Shown here: positions 61,971 to 64,000 of the stretch, piece by piece
How the letters are laid out: each line of letters starts with the position of its first letter
Numbering within the stretch: the first letter of the stretch is position 1
Source of the DNA: Yoonia litorea
Lineage (GTDB): Bacteria; Pseudomonadota; Alphaproteobacteria; Rhodobacterales; Rhodobacteraceae
DNA length: 64,000 nt
Reading direction: 5' to 3'
NCBI RefSeq assembly: GCF_900114675.1
Contig: NZ_FOZM01000001.1
Span: forward strand, 310,001-374,000
Program-made: the position numbers and the translations under genes
Notes under the pieces: model-generated
Databases searched by the model: none
What the model was told of the DNA's origin: nothing
What the model saw: the letters and a program-made list of their open reading frames with translations, nothing else

Positions 61971-62923
61971 CAGCGTGCCCCCTTTTCGTCACGGTACATC
62001 GAATAGAGGAAATAGGTGATGAACCCGAGCATGATGAAAAACAGGACAACCGCGATCGCGGCGCCGTAGCCCATCCGGAAACCGAATTCCGACAGCGACT
62101 CCTCGAACATGTAGAAGGACAGCACACGGGTCGACCCGAATGGTCCGCCGTTTGTCATCACGCTGATCAGATCGAACGAGCGCAGCGCGCCGATGATTGT
62201 GACAACGAATGCAATGAAGGTTGCCGGTTTCAATTGCGGCAGGATCACATACCACAGCATTTTCCAGCCCTTCGCCCCGTCGAGCCGTGCCGCCTCAACC
62301 TGCTCAGGATCAACCGCATTCAGGCCCGTCAGATAAAGGATCATACAATAGGCCGTCTGCGGCCAGAGCCCCGCAGCGATAATCCCGTAGGTGGCAAGCG
62401 TCGGATCACCGAGGATGTTGACCGGACCCGCCCCGAAGAACCCCAGTATCGCATTCAACAGGCCCTCGCGCGGCAGGTAGAACCACGAAAACACCAGACC
62501 AACAACGACTTGGCTGATCACGAAGGGGAAGAAAAACATCGACTTGTAGAAACGGATGCCAGTGACAGTCTGATTGAGAAAAAGCGCGATAAACAATCCC
62601 GCCGGGATGGCGAGCAGATATAGCACCAGCCACTTGATATTGTTCCAGAACGACGTTTCGAACTTGCGATCCATATTCTGGTCGCCCCAGCCAAGCAGAC
62701 GCTCGTAATTGGCGGTGCCGACCCATGTCTTTTCGCCCAGACCGTCCCATTCGTGAAAGGAAATCCAGAAGGACTGTCCAATCGGAATGATCACATAGAC
62801 GGCAAAGAACAGGATCGCCGGTGCGAGAAACAGCCATGGGGTGATGGCAATCTCGTTGCGCTTATACCAGCCGCGCTGGGGTTCGGAAGCGTGCGTGCTC
62901 GGCACGGCCGGCGTCACCGACAT
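61970..62923 (-). CDS. Carbohydrate ABC transporter permease (MalF type)
   Basis: First permease, 317 residues with six helices. The N-terminal helix lies at about 26-48. The EAA loop reads EAARLDGAKGWKMLWYVILPQLKPATF, near residue 207. Separated from the upstream binding-protein gene by 135 bases that contain two strong hairpins, which probably lower its expression relative to the binding protein. No ATPase gene follows; a shared or distant MalK-type subunit is needed. Confidence 0.94.
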   Translation of the reverse strand: MSVTPAVPSTHASEPQRGWYKRNEIAITPWLFLAPAILFFAVYVIIPIGQSFWISFHEWDGLGEKTWVGTANYERLLGWGDQNMDRKFETSFWNNIKWLVLYLLAIPAGLFIALFLNQTVTGIRFYKSMFFFPFVISQVVVGLVFSWFYLPREGLLNAILGFFGAGPVNILGDPTLATYGIIAAGLWPQTAYCMILYLTGLNAVDPEQVEAARLDGAKGWKMLWYVILPQLKPATFIAFVVTIIGALRSFDLISVMTNGGPFGSTRVLSFYMFEESLSEFGFRMGYGAAIAVVLFFIMLGFITYFLYSMYRDEKGAR

Positions 62924-62997
62924 GGCGTTTCTCCTGCTGGGTCAACACATGTGGAAGCGGCGGCACGCGGCTTGCAGATGGGTTGAAGGCGCGGGTC

Positions 62998-63024
62998 AGC
63001 CCCGCCCCGATATGGGGCGAGGCT
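62998..63024 (-). other. Second intergenic hairpin between binding-protein and permease genes
   Basis: AGCCCCGCCCC (62998-63008) and GGGGCGAGGCT (63014-63024) pair over 11 positions with one G-U or C-A-type mismatch and a 5-base loop. It is GC-rich, without a T tract. With the hairpin at 63030-63049 it probably protects the upstream mRNA or partly terminates the transcript. Confidence 0.65.
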
Positions 63025-63029
63025 TCTGA

Positions 63030-63049
63030 GGCGAGGGGTTTCCCTCGCC
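63030..63049 (-). other. First intergenic hairpin, just past the binding-protein stop
   Basis: GGCGAGGG (63030-63037) and CCCTCGCC (63042-63049) form a perfect 8-bp stem with a 4-base loop. It begins 9 bases after the binding-protein stop codon on the minus strand. No T tract follows. Confidence 0.7.
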
Positions 63050-63058
63050 GCCTGAGAT

Positions 63059-64000
63059 TTAGTTGTAGATACGCTGGCGTGTCTCTTCGAGGCGCTCAAG
63101 GATGTCATCCAGGTTGTCTGGGAACACCATGAACTCCTGCAGACCTTCCATCCCGACGGACGCCATTTCTGCGTCGAAGTCACGGTCGAAGAACTGCATG
63201 ATGCCGCCGCCTGCATTGTTGGACAGCATGTCAAAGCCTTGCTCAAGGAACTTGTCGTCATCAATTGACGAGTTCGCGTTGACAGGCAGCTGACCAAGCG
63301 CGTCGCCAGCGTTGATCGCCGTCTGCACTTCGGCAGATGTCACGTAGCGCAGGAATTCCTTCGCAGCATCCACGTTTGTGGCGCCCGATGCGATGTGGAA
63401 TGTGTCAGTTGGCGCATCTTCTGCGTAGTCGACATCAGGGTTGATGACCGGGAACTGGTAGAAGTCCAGTTGATCGTCACCGAGCCCGCCATCACGCATC
63501 GCAGCAACAGCAAAGTTACCCATCAGATATGCAGCGGCTTCACCATTGACCATGAATGGCAGAGCTTCCTGCCAGCTGTAGGTCTGGTGATCGTCAATGA
63601 AGGCACCCATGTCGATCAGCTGACGCCAGTTGGCGAATGTCTGGCGCACGCGGTCGTCTGTCCAAGGCACTTCGCCACGGGCAAGCTCCATGTGGAAGTC
63701 ATAGCCGTTTGTGCGGCTGTTGATGTAGTCAAACCAACCGCCAGCGGTCCAAAGGAATTTGGTGCCGATCGTGTAGCACTTGATGCCGTTGTCCAGCAGT
63801 GTCTGGCAGTTTGCCAGCTCTTCTTCCCAGTTGGTTGGCTCTTCGAGGCCGAACTGGTCAAAGATGTCTTTGCGGTAGTAAACACCCCACTGATAGTAGG
63901 TGTAGGGCACGCCCCACTGGGCGCCGTCGAGTGTCATGGCGCCTTTGGTGGAAGCCAATGCGTCAAACGCCTCTTCTTCCCACACATCGGAGATGTCCAT
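63059..64000 (-). CDS. Sugar ABC transporter substrate-binding protein (N-terminal part outside the window)
   Basis: About 313 C-terminal residues of a family 1 extracellular binding protein are seen; the reading frame runs off the window end, so the Met at the edge is not the start and the signal peptide is missing. Recognisable parts are the segment PYTYYQWGVYYRKDIFDQFGL, the hinge FMVNGEAAAYLMGNFAV and HIASGATNVDAAKEFLRYV. The fold suits a di- or oligosaccharide, here probably an alpha- or beta-galactoside given the neighbouring hydrolases. First visible gene of the operon. Confidence 0.92.
   Translation of the reverse strand: MDISDVWEEEAFDALASTKGAMTLDGAQWGVPYTYYQWGVYYRKDIFDQFGLEEPTNWEEELANCQTLLDNGIKCYTIGTKFLWTAGGWFDYINSRTNGYDFHMELARGEVPWTDDRVRQTFANWRQLIDMGAFIDDHQTYSWQEALPFMVNGEAAAYLMGNFAVAAMRDGGLGDDQLDFYQFPVINPDVDYAEDAPTDTFHIASGATNVDAAKEFLRYVTSAEVQTAINAGDALGQLPVNANSSIDDDKFLEQGFDMLSNNAGGGIMQFFDRDFDAEMASVGMEGLQEFMVFPDNLDDILERLEETRQRIYN

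Noticed and set aside
61904..62623. Plus-strand open frame of 239 codons opposite the permease genes
   Set aside because: Highly charged shadow of two membrane proteins.

Overview
The window reads as a chromosomal segment of an alphaproteobacterium of the Rhodobacteraceae (Roseobacter group; a Yoonia/Loktanella/Octadecabacter-like organism is a fair guess, not shown). The signs are moderate to high GC, a TrcR (DUF1013) cell-cycle protein, a DUF1285 gene next to a MoxR/DUF58/DUF4159 operon, a membrane-anchored cytochrome c of the MFDTMT type, and the order dnaX - small membrane protein - ybaB - recR. I saw no phage, transposase, CRISPR array or integrase. Most of the window is ordinary core and metabolic DNA, packed tightly, with genes joined by 1-4 base start/stop overlaps.

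Layout: 1-3.2 kb, glycolate oxidase glcDEF (minus strand, glcF cut by the window edge) under a promoter whose -10 box lies inside a perfect 8-bp dyad. 3.2-12 kb, a DUF599 membrane protein with a small secreted partner, then a minus-strand operon of MoxR ATPase, DUF58 protein, two large VWA/amidotransferase-like membrane proteins and a lipoprotein of the endonuclease/exonuclease/phosphatase family. 12-20 kb, DUF1285, a fatty acid hydroxylase, a VOC protein plus YafY/WYL regulator with a likely operator, a Tat-exported serine hydrolase, an ECF sigma factor with a partner that looks like a YfbK-type protein lacking its VWA domain, succinate-semialdehyde dehydrogenase and an alpha/beta hydrolase. 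20-28.5 kb, RNase T2, TrcR, a methyltransferase/LysR pair, recR-ybaB-dnaX, a tyrosine-phosphatase-like protein, rsgA and the SRP RNA with a clear promoter. 28.5-33.4 kb, cpdB, nudC, an SRPBCC protein, pheA and cytochrome c. 33.4-39.4 kb, a complete YejABEF-type peptide ABC transporter. 39.4-44.3 kb, a LysE exporter, a D,D-carboxypeptidase, clpS, an RsmC-like methyltransferase and an SDR without the active-site lysine. 44.3-47.8 kb, haem synthesis (hemF, hemE, hemC). 47.9-53.6 kb, a hydrolase, a second GlcD-like dehydrogenase, a GNAT protein, tRNA-Met and cydAB. 53.8-64 kb, a galactoside operon on the minus strand.

The galactoside operon is the clearest functional unit. A binding-protein-dependent sugar transporter (binding protein cut by the window end, two permeases) would import alpha- and beta-galactosides, a GH36 alpha-galactosidase and a GH42 beta-galactosidase would release galactose, an aldose epimerase would adjust its anomer, and an SMP-30 lactonase, KDGal kinase and KDPGal aldolase would degrade it by the De Ley-Doudoroff route. 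The galactose dehydrogenase, galactonate dehydratase, transporter ATPase and regulator must lie elsewhere.

Points worth a second look: the domain-deleted VWA partner of the sigma factor; the SDR with Thr in place of the catalytic Lys; degenerate MIDAS motifs in the MoxR operon; dyads sitting on promoters (glcD, VOC/yafY, DUF1285/moxR); two tandem hairpins between the sugar-binding protein gene and its permeases; convergent genes whose stop codons are fused or back to back (TGATCA three times); and a compositional shift in hemC and the second GlcD-like gene.
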